This document shows, one piece after another, positions 43,050-51,101 of a stretch of 64,000 nt of DNA (its first letter is position 1; each line of letters opens with the position of its first letter). Under the pieces are notes generated by a model. The model saw only the letters and a program-made list of their open reading frames with translations. It searched no databases and was not told the DNA's origin. This DNA is from Streptomyces fragilis (GTDB taxonomy: Bacteria; Actinomycetota; Actinomycetes; Streptomycetales; Streptomycetaceae), in NCBI RefSeq assembly GCF_003112515.1, contig NZ_BEVZ01000004.1, positions 1,099,157 to 1,163,156 of the forward strand. Reading direction: 5' to 3'. A program made the translations under genes and the position numbers.

Positions 43050-43808
43050 TCACCAGGCCAGCGCCTGGTCCATCTCCTGCTGCCAGTAGGTGACCGTGTG
43101 GGTGCTGTCGACGTACACGCTGCCCGAGGGGAGCGAAACGGTGGCGGCGCCGGAGGCCGCGCCACCGGAGCGGCCGGCCAGGGTGACCGTCACCTTGCGG
43201 GCGGTGCGGCCGCCCTCGCCCTCACCGGTGGCCGCCGCGGTCATCACCCCGGCGTAGGCGGCCTGACCCGGCTCCAGCGTCACCACGGCCTGCGGCTTGC
43301 TGCCGTCCATCACCGCGACGGCCGCCTGCTCGTCGTCGAACCGCAGGAGCGGCGCATGGTAGGCGAAGCAGGGGGCGTCACCGGTGTTGACCGCGGTGAT
43401 CAGGAGGTGGTTGATCGGGCGGGTGACGGCGGTGACGCGAATCTTCGTGTTGGCGGTGGTGCAGGTCACCGGGGCCTTGGCGGAACCGGAGCCGCCGCTC
43501 TCGCCGGAGCCGCCGGTGGAGCCGCTCCCGCCGGAGCCCTTGCTCCCGGTGGAGCCGGAGGCGGTGGACGAGCCGGCTCCCTTGCCCGTGCCGGAGGCGC
43601 CATCGGTCGACTTCTCCGTGCCGGCCGGCTTCGCGTCGGTGCCGGCGTCCGGGGTGCCGGTGGCGGCGGGGAGCGAGCCCTCCGGGGAGGGGGCGGGGGA
43701 GCCGGCGTCCGCGCCGCTGTCACAGGCGGTGAGCGAGAAGGCGGCGAACGCGGCGGTCGCGACGGCCAGGGCACGGACGCGGGGGCGGCGGAAGGTGAGA
43801 ACACGCAT
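43050..43808 (-). CDS. DUF4232 lipoprotein
   Basis: A 252-residue protein: signal peptide with Arg-rich start and lipobox (S-L-T-A-C near residue 29), then a Ser/Gly/Thr/Lys low-complexity linker (about 35-110). The DUF4232 domain follows, from about residue 118, with paired cysteines (V-T-C-T-T, A-P-C-F-A). Extracytoplasmic, function unknown. The ATG at 43808 has GAGAGG nine bases upstream. It is divergent from an XRE-type gene whose C-terminal domain is also extracytoplasmic. Confidence 0.82.
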   Translation of the reverse strand: MRVLTFRRPRVRALAVATAAFAAFSLTACDSGADAGSPAPSPEGSLPAATGTPDAGTDAKPAGTEKSTDGASGTGKGAGSSTASGSTGSKGSGGSGSTGGSGESGGSGSAKAPVTCTTANTKIRVTAVTRPINHLLITAVNTGDAPCFAYHAPLLRFDDEQAAVAVMDGSKPQAVVTLEPGQAAYAGVMTAAATGEGEGGRTARKVTVTLAGRSGGAASGAATVSLPSGSVYVDSTHTVTYWQQEMDQALAW

Positions 43809-44032
43809 GGCGAAATACCTCTCATGACGGTGCGGTTCGGCGGACCGCTCGACCGTTCGGGCCGAGCGGCGTGCTTGGATGACCACAGCTTGTGGGCGGA
43901 TTCGTCCCACCGGCGCCGAGGCCGGGGCGTACGGGACGCTGGAACGTTCCCGACGCCCTGACCAGCCAGAACGCGGTCGCCTGGAACGCCCGGACGGGAC
44001 GTCCCGGACGACGGACGAGGGGGAGAGGGACA

Positions 44033-45613
44033 GTGACGGGGGCAGAGGACACCGCGGAGTTCGCACGGCGGCTGCGGGAACTGAAGGACCGTTCGGGGCG
44101 CAGCTACGGCATGCTCGCCAAGCGGCTCCACATGAGCACGTCGACGCTGCACCGGTACTGCAACGGGGACGCGGTCCCGGCCGAGTACGCGCCGGTCGAG
44201 CGGTTCGCCCGCGTGTGCGGGGCGTCCGCGGACGAGTTGGTGAGCCTCCACCGCGCCTGGATCCTCGCCGACGCCGCGCGCAGGCGCCCTGCCCCCGCGG
44301 CGCGGGGCGCGGCAGCGGGTGACCCGGCGGCGGGTGACGCGGCCGCGGGTGACGCTGCCGGTGCCGCCGCAGCGGCCGGGGCCTCCGGAGCCGCCCGCGC
44401 CGCCGAGGCTGCCGGAGCCGGCAGGGTCGGCGGGGCCGGCGGGGCCGGCGGGGCGGCCGGATCCCCTGAGGCCACCGACGCCGCAGGAGCCGATGCAGCC
44501 GACGGGGCCGCCGGTCCCGCCAACGCCGCCCGTGCGGCGGGAGCCGGCGCGGATGCCGCCGCAGGGTCCTCCCCGGTCGCCGCCTCCGCGGAGGCGGACC
44601 GGGCGGGAGGTGCCCCGGCAGCCCTCCGGCCGGCAGGGCCTGTCGCGGACTCCGTCCGTGCGAACTCCCCGGTGAAGGCCGAGGCGGAGGCCGGGGCGGG
44701 CCCCGAACCGGACGCCCCCGCCCCTCACTCCCCCGCCCGCCGGCGGTTGCTCGTCGGCTCCGCCGTCGCCGCCGTCGCCGCGGTGGTCCTCACTGGCACC
44801 CTGGTCGCCCGTCACGGGGAGGACGAGGACCACGCCCCGGACCGCACCGCCGCCCGCGCGGCCGCGTCCGCGTCCGCGCGGAACCCCGCCCCCACCCACG
44901 CCTCCGCCAAGGACCCGGCGTCCGCATCCCCGTCCGCCTCGGCGAGCAAGGACGGCAGGGACAAGCCGCAGGCCCCCACCCCGCTCCCCGAAGCCTCCGC
45001 CGCCCCGCGGGTCACCGGGACGCCGCTCACCGTCTCCACCCGCCCCTACGTGTGGGAAAGCCCCTGCAGCCAGCACTACCTGGTGAACCGGCCGCCCGCC
45101 GAGATGGGCCCGCCGCCCACCGAGCCGGACGCGCCCGGGTGGGTGGCCGCCATGGGCGCCGTCTCCGCGCGCGAGCAGATGGTCGCGCTGACCTTCCAGG
45201 CGAAGGGCGAGCAGACCGTCGTCCTCGACGCGATCCACGTCCGGGTCCTCAGGTCCTCCACCCCGCTGCCGTGGAACGACTACACCATGGGCGTCGGCTG
45301 CGGCGGCAACGTCACCACCAAGTCCTTCGACGTCCGCCTCGACGACCCCCGCCCGACGGCCCGGCCGCAGGGGGGCCAGGGCGCCTTCCCCTACAAGGTG
45401 AGCGCCGCCGAGCCCCTGGTCGTGTACGTCACCGCGCACGCCTCGGCCCACGACGTGAGCTGGGCGCTGGACCTGGAGTGGTCCAGCGGCGGACGGTCGG
45501 GGACGGTCCGGGTCGACGACCAGGGCCGACCGTTCCGCACCAGCGGCAACACCGGCCGCCCCCGGTACGAATACCCGCTGGGCGCCACCGCCTGGAACCG
45601 CCCCCTCGCCTAG
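44033..45613 (+). CDS. XRE helix-turn-helix protein with transmembrane anchor
   Basis: A 526-residue protein. Residues 5-65 form an XRE-type helix-turn-helix (R-L-R-E-L-K-D-R-S-G-R-S-Y-G-M-L-A-K-R). About 85-235 are extremely Ala/Gly-rich and disordered. One membrane helix (about 238-258) is followed by an Ala/Ser/Pro linker and a beta-rich extracytoplasmic domain (about 330-526) with two conserved Cys (S-P-C-S-Q, G-C-G-G-N). The topology recalls RodZ or membrane-bound regulators. The GTG at 44033 follows GGAGAGGGA. The target is unknown; the divergent DUF4232 lipoprotein is a candidate partner. Confidence 0.8.
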   Translation: MTGAEDTAEFARRLRELKDRSGRSYGMLAKRLHMSTSTLHRYCNGDAVPAEYAPVERFARVCGASADELVSLHRAWILADAARRRPAPAARGAAAGDPAAGDAAAGDAAGAAAAAGASGAARAAEAAGAGRVGGAGGAGGAAGSPEATDAAGADAADGAAGPANAARAAGAGADAAAGSSPVAASAEADRAGGAPAALRPAGPVADSVRANSPVKAEAEAGAGPEPDAPAPHSPARRRLLVGSAVAAVAAVVLTGTLVARHGEDEDHAPDRTAARAAASASARNPAPTHASAKDPASASPSASASKDGRDKPQAPTPLPEASAAPRVTGTPLTVSTRPYVWESPCSQHYLVNRPPAEMGPPPTEPDAPGWVAAMGAVSAREQMVALTFQAKGEQTVVLDAIHVRVLRSSTPLPWNDYTMGVGCGGNVTTKSFDVRLDDPRPTARPQGGQGAFPYKVSAAEPLVVYVTAHASAHDVSWALDLEWSSGGRSGTVRVDDQGRPFRTSGNTGRPRYEYPLGATAWNRPLA

Positions 45614-45682
45614 GGCCTGGCCTCCCCGGCCGCCTCGGCGCATCCGTGACGGCGGCCGTCCCGCGCACCGCAGGCAGGCGGC

Positions 45683-45706
45683 AGTACCCACCTTTTTGTG
45701 GGTACT
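45683..45706. repeat. AT-rich inverted repeat between XRE gene and hxlR-type gene
   Basis: Perfect 9-base arms AGTACCCAC (45683-45691) and GTGGGTACT (45698-45706) flank the loop CTTTTT. It lies between two converging genes, so it may be a terminator, but its sequence looks more like an operator for an HxlR-type regulator, the gene 82 bases away. Confidence 0.5.
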
Positions 45707-45787
45707 TGGCAGCGCGCACCGGTGCGGGCAGCCTTCTTCAGGGGGCGGTCGGAGTGCGGCACGGACGCGGGACGGGGGTGGCCGGGA

Positions 45788-46138
45788 TCAGGAAGCCGTT
45801 GTCGCTTCGGCGAGCCTCTGCAGACGGTGGTGCCCCCACTCGGAAAGGGGAGCGAGCGCCTCGGAGAGGTCTCGTCCGAAGCCGGTCAGGGAGTACTCGG
45901 TCTTCAGCGGCAGCACGTCGTGCACTTCCCGGTGCACCAGTCCGTCCGTCTCCATCTCACGCAGAGCCTGGGTCAGCACCTTCTCGCTGAGTCCCGGCAA
46001 CCGCCGGCGCAGTTCGCCGGGCCGGTGCGGTCCGGACTCCAGCAGCCAGAGCAGGGCGGTCTTCCACTTGCCGTCGACCACAGCGATGGCTGCGGTCACT
46101 CCACACACGTTCAGGTCCTGCGCACGACTGCGTGTCAT
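45788..46138 (-). CDS. HxlR-family transcriptional regulator
   Basis: A 116-residue winged-helix regulator. HxlR landmarks: W-K-T-A-L-L-W-L-L near residue 25, H-R-P-G-E-L-R-R-R-L-P-G-L-S-E-K-V-L-T-Q, and Y-S-L-T-G-F-G-R. A single Cys (N-V-C-G-V) at the usual N-terminal position could be the redox or electrophile sensor seen in relatives. ATG 46138 has GGGAG at good spacing; GTG codons at 46141/46144 are alternatives. It is divergent from the imine-reductase-like gene with only 51 bases between them, and probably controls it. Confidence 0.88.
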   Translation of the reverse strand: MTRSRAQDLNVCGVTAAIAVVDGKWKTALLWLLESGPHRPGELRRRLPGLSEKVLTQALREMETDGLVHREVHDVLPLKTEYSLTGFGRDLSEALAPLSEWGHHRLQRLAEATTAS

Positions 46139-46189
46139 CACCACGTCTCCCGTCTCTCACGGTCACCTACAAGGGAGTGAAGCATCTCC

Positions 46190-47110
46190 ATGCACATCAG
46201 GAACTCCGCGAAGTCTGCCGTCACCGTGCTCGGCCTGGGGCCGATGGGCCGGTCCCTGGCCGGCGCCTTCCTCGACGCGGGGGTGCGGACCACCGTCTGG
46301 AACCGCACACCCGGCAAGGACCACGAGCTGGTCGCACGGGGAGCGGTCAGCGCCTCCTCCGCGGAGGAGGCGGTCCGCGCAAGCGGGACGACCGTCATCT
46401 GCGTGGTCGACTACGACGCGGTGGACTCCGTCCTGCGCCACGGCGCGGTGACCGAAGGTCTCAGGGGGCGCACGGTCGTCAACCTGAGCGCCGACACCCC
46501 GGTCCGGGCACGGCGCACCGCCGGCTGGGCCGCCGCGCACGGCATCCGCTACCTGGACGGTGCGATCATGACGCCGACCACCACCATCGGGACACCCGCC
46601 GCCGTGTTCCTCCACAGCGGCCCCGCGGAGCTGTACCAGGAGCACAAGCCCGTGCTGGACGCGCTGGGCGGGACCCACACCCACCTCGGCGAAGAGATCG
46701 GCCGGGCGGCCGCGTACGACATCGCCCTGCTCGACACCTTCTGGACCGCCATGGCGGGTTACGCCCACGCTCTGGCGGTGGCGCGCGCGGAAGGCGTTGG
46801 CGCGCGGGAACTGGCACCGTTCGCCCAGGGCATCGCCGCGATCCTGCCCGGGATCTTCGAGCAGGTGGCCGAAGACGTCGAGAAGGGCAGCTTTCCCGGC
46901 GAGGGCAACCCGCTCACCTCGGCCGTCTCGTCCATGGCCCACGTCGTCCAGACCTCCGAGGCCCACGGCATCGAGGCAGGGGTGATGCGCGCCGCCGAGG
47001 GCACGGCCCGCCGGTCCGTCGGTCTCGGGCACGGCGCGGACGGCTTCAGCCGCACCGTCGAGATCCTCGAACGTGGCACAGCCTCGTCGACGCCGCCGCT
47101 TCGCGGGTAG
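46190..47110 (+). CDS. Imine-reductase-like NADPH oxidoreductase
   Basis: A 306-residue beta-hydroxyacid-dehydrogenase-fold protein. The Rossmann motif G-L-G-P-M-G-R-S-L-A is near residue 15 and W-N-R-T follows the second strand, fitting NADPH. N-L-S-A-D-T-P and Y-L-D-G-A-I-M correspond to imine reductase signatures, and the catalytic-position Asp182 (A-L-L-D-T-F-W) is present where 3-hydroxyisobutyrate dehydrogenases have Lys. The C-terminal helical domain completes the fold. It likely reduces a cyclic imine or related substrate. It is divergent from the HxlR gene, its probable regulator. Confidence 0.78.
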   Translation: MHIRNSAKSAVTVLGLGPMGRSLAGAFLDAGVRTTVWNRTPGKDHELVARGAVSASSAEEAVRASGTTVICVVDYDAVDSVLRHGAVTEGLRGRTVVNLSADTPVRARRTAGWAAAHGIRYLDGAIMTPTTTIGTPAAVFLHSGPAELYQEHKPVLDALGGTHTHLGEEIGRAAAYDIALLDTFWTAMAGYAHALAVARAEGVGARELAPFAQGIAAILPGIFEQVAEDVEKGSFPGEGNPLTSAVSSMAHVVQTSEAHGIEAGVMRAAEGTARRSVGLGHGADGFSRTVEILERGTASSTPPLRG

Positions 47111-47128
47111 GAGCGGCTGCGGCCCAGG

Positions 47129-47168
47129 CCCCGGGCCCGGAGGCCCGGGGTCGGGGTCGGGGTCGGGG
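47129..47168. repeat. Hairpin and G-quadruplex-type tract after the imine reductase gene
   Basis: Nine-base arms CCCCGGGCC (47129-47137) and GGCCCGGGG (47142-47150) form a probable terminator 18 bases after the stop. Its right arm runs into four GGGG tracts separated by TC (47147-47168), a strong quadruplex sequence on the plus strand. Confidence 0.6.
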
Positions 47169-47221
47169 TTGCGCTCCGCGGCAGGCGCCCCGTGGTCCGG
47201 CGCCCCGTGGCGGTCCGGCCG

Positions 47222-47599
47222 TCACTCACGCACCAGGCAGAACGGGTGCCCCACCGGGTCCGCGTACACCCGCCAGCCGCGCCCCGGGTCGCCCGCCTCG
47301 AGCAGCGTGCCGCCCAGCTCCAGGACCTTCGCCTCGGCGGCGTCCAGGTCGGGGACGCCGAGGTCGAGGTGGTACTGCTGCGGGCGGGACGGATCGGGCC
47401 ACGCGGGCGGCCGGAGGTCGGGGGCCTGCTGGAACGCGAGGACGGGACCGCCCGGCGTGTGCAGGGTGGACCACGCCTGGTCGGTGGACCAGCGGGGGTC
47501 CTTGCGGTCCACCTCCCCGCCGAGCAGCTCCTGGTAGAAGGCCGCGAGTTCACGCGGTTGCGGGCAGTCGATGACGAAGCACTGCAGGGTCGCGATCAT
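47222..47599 (-). CDS. VOC-family (glyoxalase-like) protein
   Basis: A 125-residue vicinal-oxygen-chelate protein with the paired beta-alpha-beta-beta-beta repeats: L-Q-C-F-V-I-D-C-P-Q-P at the start and Y-H-L-D-L-G-V-P-D-L-D-A-A-E in the second half, ending Y-A-D-P-V-G-H-P-F-C-L-V. His and Glu/Asp metal positions are partly present. ATG at 47599. Enzymatic or drug-binding function cannot be told. It follows lysE-like closely (16 bases) and is probably in its transcript. Confidence 0.85.
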   Translation of the reverse strand: MIATLQCFVIDCPQPRELAAFYQELLGGEVDRKDPRWSTDQAWSTLHTPGGPVLAFQQAPDLRPPAWPDPSRPQQYHLDLGVPDLDAAEAKVLELGGTLLEAGDPGRGWRVYADPVGHPFCLVRE

Positions 47600-47615
47600 G
47601 CGCCGAGCCTAGGTA

Positions 47616-48227
47616 TCAGGCCGAGGTGAAGGCGAGCGAAATGCCGAGGGCGACGAGAACGGCGCCGATGGTCCGGTTCAGCGGGACCTGCCGCCGCAGC
47701 AGCCGCGTGCGCAGCGCAGGCGCCGACAGCACGCCGGCGACCAGCGAGAACCACACCAGGTGGGCGACCGAGATGAACAGGCCGTAGCCCGCCTGCCGCA
47801 GCAGCGGGGTGTCCGCGTGCACCACCTGCGTCCAGGTGGAGACGATGAACAGCATGGTCTTCGGGTTGAGCGCGTTGGTGAGGAACCCGGTCCGCAGGGC
47901 CGCGCCGTGCGACAGCGGCTCACCCACCTCGCCGGAGGTGTCGACCTCGACGCGGGAGCGGAAGGTCTTCCAGCCGATCCACACCAGGTAGCAGGCGCCG
48001 GCGATGCGCACCACGGTGAACAGCGCCGGCGTCCCGGCGAGCAGCAGCCCGACGCCCAGCATGGTGTAGGAGACGTGGACCAGGACGCCCAGGCTGATCC
48101 CCAGCGCGGCGAGCAGGCCCGCCGTCCGCCCGTACAGGTAGCTGTTGCGGACGATCATGGCGAAGTCGGCGCCCGGGCTGATCACCGCGAGCACGGTGAT
48201 GACGGCCACGGCCAGCACCTCGGCCAC
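47616..48227 (-). CDS. LysE-family amino-acid exporter
   Basis: A 203-residue translocator with five or six hydrophobic helices and the family signature at the N-terminus (S-P-G-A-D-F-A-M-I-V-R-N). N-P-K-T-M-L-F marks the second half. The GTG at 48227 has a GGAGG site at good spacing and gives the normal length. The substrate, likely an amino acid or derivative, is not evident. It precedes the VOC gene in the same direction. Confidence 0.88.
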   Translation of the reverse strand: MAEVLAVAVITVLAVISPGADFAMIVRNSYLYGRTAGLLAALGISLGVLVHVSYTMLGVGLLLAGTPALFTVVRIAGACYLVWIGWKTFRSRVEVDTSGEVGEPLSHGAALRTGFLTNALNPKTMLFIVSTWTQVVHADTPLLRQAGYGLFISVAHLVWFSLVAGVLSAPALRTRLLRRQVPLNRTIGAVLVALGISLAFTSA

Positions 48228-48405
48228 CAGGCACCTCCGGAGAAGACGGCCGCGCACGGCCGGGAACGGTCACGGAACGCGAGAAGACTACGGCGAACCC
48301 CCAGGCCCCCCGGGCCCTCGGGGCTCCCGGCCCTCCGGACGACACCGTCCCGAACGAGGGAGTGCCGCCCCCGCGAGCGGGAAGGCGGGGGCGGGGAAGC
48401 ACCGC

Positions 48406-48436
48406 GCCCCCGCACCCGGGACCCGGGTGCGGGGGC
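48406..48436 (-). terminator. Terminator of the rex-hem operon
   Basis: Perfect 15-base arms (48406-48420 and 48422-48436) meet around a single base, so about 12-13 pairs with a small loop form in practice. It begins 20 bases after the hemD stop. Confidence 0.85.
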
Positions 48437-48456
48437 ATGGCGTGACGGACGTGCCG

Positions 48457-50145
48457 TCAGCTGGTCGTCGCCCGGCGGCGCCGCGCGCCGGGACGCCGCT
48501 CGGACGGCCGGGTGACCGGGTCGCCCGCCGCCAGCGCGGCCTCACGCCGCTTCGCGCCGAACTCGGCGAGCGCGGCCGCCAGCTTGGTCACCGACGGCTC
48601 CGGGGCCATCACGTCGACCCGCAGGCCGTGCTCCTCCGCCGTCTTGGCGGTGGCCGGGCCGATACAGGCGATCACCGTGACGTTGTGCGGCTTGCCGGCG
48701 ATGCCGACCAGGTTCCGCACCGTCGACGACGAGGTGAAGAGCACCGCGTCGAAGCCGCCGCCCTTGATCGCCTCACGGGTCTCCGCCGGAGGCGGCGAGG
48801 CGCGCACGGTGCGGTACGCCGTGACGTCGTCGACCTCCCAGCCCAGCTCGATCAGCCCGGCGACCAGCGTCTCCGTGGCGATGTCGGCGCGCGGCAGGAA
48901 GACACGGTCGATCGGGTCGAAGACCGGGTCGTACGGCGGCCAGTCCTCCAGCAGACCCGCGGCCGACTGCTCGCCGCTGGGCACCAGGTCCGGCTTCACG
49001 CCGAAGGCGATCAGCGCCTTGGCGGTCTGCTCCCCCACGGCCGCGACCTTGATGCCCGCGAAGGCGCGCGCGTCCAGGCCGTACTCCTCGAACTTCTCCC
49101 GGACCGCCTTGACGGCGTTGACCGAGGTGAAGGCGATCCACTCGTAGCGGCCGGTGACCAGGCCCTTGACCGCGCGCTCCATCTGCTGCGGGGTGCGCGG
49201 CGGCTCCACGGCGATGGTCGGCACCTCGTGCGGCACCGCGCCGTAGGAACGGAGCTGGTCGGAGAGCGAGACCGCCTGCTCCTTGGTGCGCGGCACCAGG
49301 ACCTTCCAGCCGAACAGCGGCTTGGACTCGAACCAGGAGAGCTGGTCGCGCCGGTCGCCCGCGGCGGCGCGCTCGCCGACCACGGCTATGACGGCCCGGC
49401 CGCCCTCGGCCGAGGGCAGGACCTTGCCCTGCTTGAAGACCTGGGCGATGGTGCCCAGCGTCGCCGTCCAGCTGCGCTGGCGGGTCGTGGTGCCGGCCAC
49501 CGTCACGGTGAGCGGGGTGTCCGGCTTGCGGCCGGCCGAGACCAGCTCGGCCGCCGTCGCCGCGACGCCGTCCAGCGTGGTGGAGACGACCACGGTGCCG
49601 TCGGAGGCGCCGAGCTCGGTCCAGCAGCGGGCGCTGGCCGTGCGGGCGTCGACGAACCGCACGTCCGCGCCGTCCGCGTCGCGCAGCGGGACACCGGCGT
49701 AGGCGGGCACGCCGACGGCGGAGGCGATGCCGGGCACCACCTCGAACCGCACGCCCTCGGCGGCGCAGGCGAGCATCTCGCGCGCCGCGTCGGAGTCGAG
49801 GCCGGGGTCGCCCGTGACGGCACGCACCACCCGCCTGCCGGAGCGTACGGCCGCCATGACAAGATGGACGGCATCACGTTCCGCCGGAACGGCAACGGTT
49901 GTTGACGTGCCGTCAACCACCGTGAGCTGCGGCGTGTCCGTGTCCGCGCCGGTGCTCTCCAGGACGGCGCCCGGCCTGGCGTGTGTGCGCACCACGTCCA
50001 GCACGTCGGGTTCGCCGACGAGGACGTCCGCGTTCGCCAGCGCCTCGACGGCGCGCAGCGTGAGCAGCCCCGGATCGCCGGGACCGGCACCCAGGAAGGT
50101 GACGTGCCCCTGATCGGGAACCGCGGGAAGGGTGGTGGGGCTCAC
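48457..50145 (-). CDS. hemD: Uroporphyrinogen-III synthase fused to a methyltransferase-like domain
   Basis: A 562-residue fusion. Residues 1-240 resemble uroporphyrinogen-III C-methyltransferase: the SAM-fold strand G-A-G-P-G-D-P-G-L-L-T-L-R-A is intact, and V-P-G-I-A-S-A-V-G-V-P-A-Y-A-G-V-P survives. However, the usual Y-D-x-L-V and G-G-D-P-F-x-F-G motifs are altered or missing. Residues about 265-520 are the HemD domain that cyclises hydroxymethylbilane to uroporphyrinogen III (F-T-S-V-N-A-V, V-G-E-Q-T-A, F-T-S-S-S-T-V). The GTG at 50145 overlaps hemC by four bases. An Arg-rich tail ends the protein. Confidence 0.9.
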   Translation of the reverse strand: MSPTTLPAVPDQGHVTFLGAGPGDPGLLTLRAVEALANADVLVGEPDVLDVVRTHARPGAVLESTGADTDTPQLTVVDGTSTTVAVPAERDAVHLVMAAVRSGRRVVRAVTGDPGLDSDAAREMLACAAEGVRFEVVPGIASAVGVPAYAGVPLRDADGADVRFVDARTASARCWTELGASDGTVVVSTTLDGVAATAAELVSAGRKPDTPLTVTVAGTTTRQRSWTATLGTIAQVFKQGKVLPSAEGGRAVIAVVGERAAAGDRRDQLSWFESKPLFGWKVLVPRTKEQAVSLSDQLRSYGAVPHEVPTIAVEPPRTPQQMERAVKGLVTGRYEWIAFTSVNAVKAVREKFEEYGLDARAFAGIKVAAVGEQTAKALIAFGVKPDLVPSGEQSAAGLLEDWPPYDPVFDPIDRVFLPRADIATETLVAGLIELGWEVDDVTAYRTVRASPPPAETREAIKGGGFDAVLFTSSSTVRNLVGIAGKPHNVTVIACIGPATAKTAEEHGLRVDVMAPEPSVTKLAAALAEFGAKRREAALAAGDPVTRPSERRPGARRRRATTS

Positions 50146-51101
50146 TGTGCTCGCTCCCCCATCAGACCGGCCGCGCCCCGGGCAAGCATCTCGGCGGCGA
50201 GTTCGCGGCCGAGCGCCATCGCCTGCTCGTGCGTCCGGGGGACGGGACCGGTGGTGGACATCTGCACCGTCCGGGAGCCGTCGGTCGTGCCGACGACGGC
50301 CCGCAGGCGCATTTCCTTGACAATCTGCCCGTCCCCCAGAAGGTCGGCCAGGGCACCCACGGGTGCGCTGCAACCGGCCTCCAGGGCGGCGAGCAGGGAT
50401 CGCTCGGCGGTCACGGCGGCCCGCGTGAGCGGGTCGTCGAGCCGCGCGAGCGCGGCGATCAGCTGCGCGTCCTGCGCAGCGCATTCCACGGCCAGGGCCC
50501 CCTGGCCGGGAGCCGGCAGAACGGTGTCGACCGACAGGAAGTCGGTGACCTCGTCCGCGCGGCCGATCCTGTTCAGGCCCGCGGCGGCGAGCACGACGGC
50601 GTCGAGCTCCCCGCTCTCCACGAACCCGATCCGGGTGTCGACGTTGCCCCGGATCGGCACCGTCTCCAGCCGCAGCCCGTTGGCCCGCGCGTACGCGTTG
50701 AGCTGCGCCTGCCGGCGGGGCGAACCGGTGCCGACGCGGGCGCCCGGCCGCAGGTCGGCCAGCTTGGCGCCGCCGGCCGCGACCAGCGCGTCACGCGGGT
50801 CCTCGCGGACCGGTATCGCGGCCAGCGTGAGGCCGTCGGCCGGCTGGGTCGGGAGGTCCTTCAGCGAGTGGACGGCGAAGTCCACCTCACCGCGCAGCAG
50901 CGCCTCGCGCAGGGCGGCGACGAACACTCCGGTGCCGCCGATCTGCGTCAGGTGCTCGCGCGAGACGTCGCCGTGCGTGGTGATCTCGACGAGCTCGACG
51001 GGCCTGCCGGTGACCCGGCCCACCGCCTCCGCCACGTGCCCGGACTGGGCCATGGCGAGCTTGCTCCGCCGGGTGCCGAGCCTCAAAGCCTTCTCTGTCA
51101 T
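50142..51101 (-). CDS. hemC: Porphobilinogen deaminase (hydroxymethylbilane synthase)
   Basis: A 319-residue enzyme that polymerises four porphobilinogens to hydroxymethylbilane, substrate of the HemD domain next to it. Landmarks: L-G-T-R-R-S-K-L-A near the start, H-S-L-K-D-L-P-T, and the dipyrromethane-binding cysteine in E-A-G-C-S-A-P-V-G. Start 51101 overlaps the hemA stop by four bases and its own stop overlaps hemD by four bases, so hemACD is tightly coupled. Confidence 0.96.
   Translation of the reverse strand: MTEKALRLGTRRSKLAMAQSGHVAEAVGRVTGRPVELVEITTHGDVSREHLTQIGGTGVFVAALREALLRGEVDFAVHSLKDLPTQPADGLTLAAIPVREDPRDALVAAGGAKLADLRPGARVGTGSPRRQAQLNAYARANGLRLETVPIRGNVDTRIGFVESGELDAVVLAAAGLNRIGRADEVTDFLSVDTVLPAPGQGALAVECAAQDAQLIAALARLDDPLTRAAVTAERSLLAALEAGCSAPVGALADLLGDGQIVKEMRLRAVVGTTDGSRTVQMSTTGPVPRTHEQAMALGRELAAEMLARGAAGLMGERAQ

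Noticed and set aside
49902..49918. TTGACGTGCCGTCAA-like palindrome inside hemD
   Set aside because: It lies within coding sequence in the middle of a coupled operon; chance symmetry is likely.
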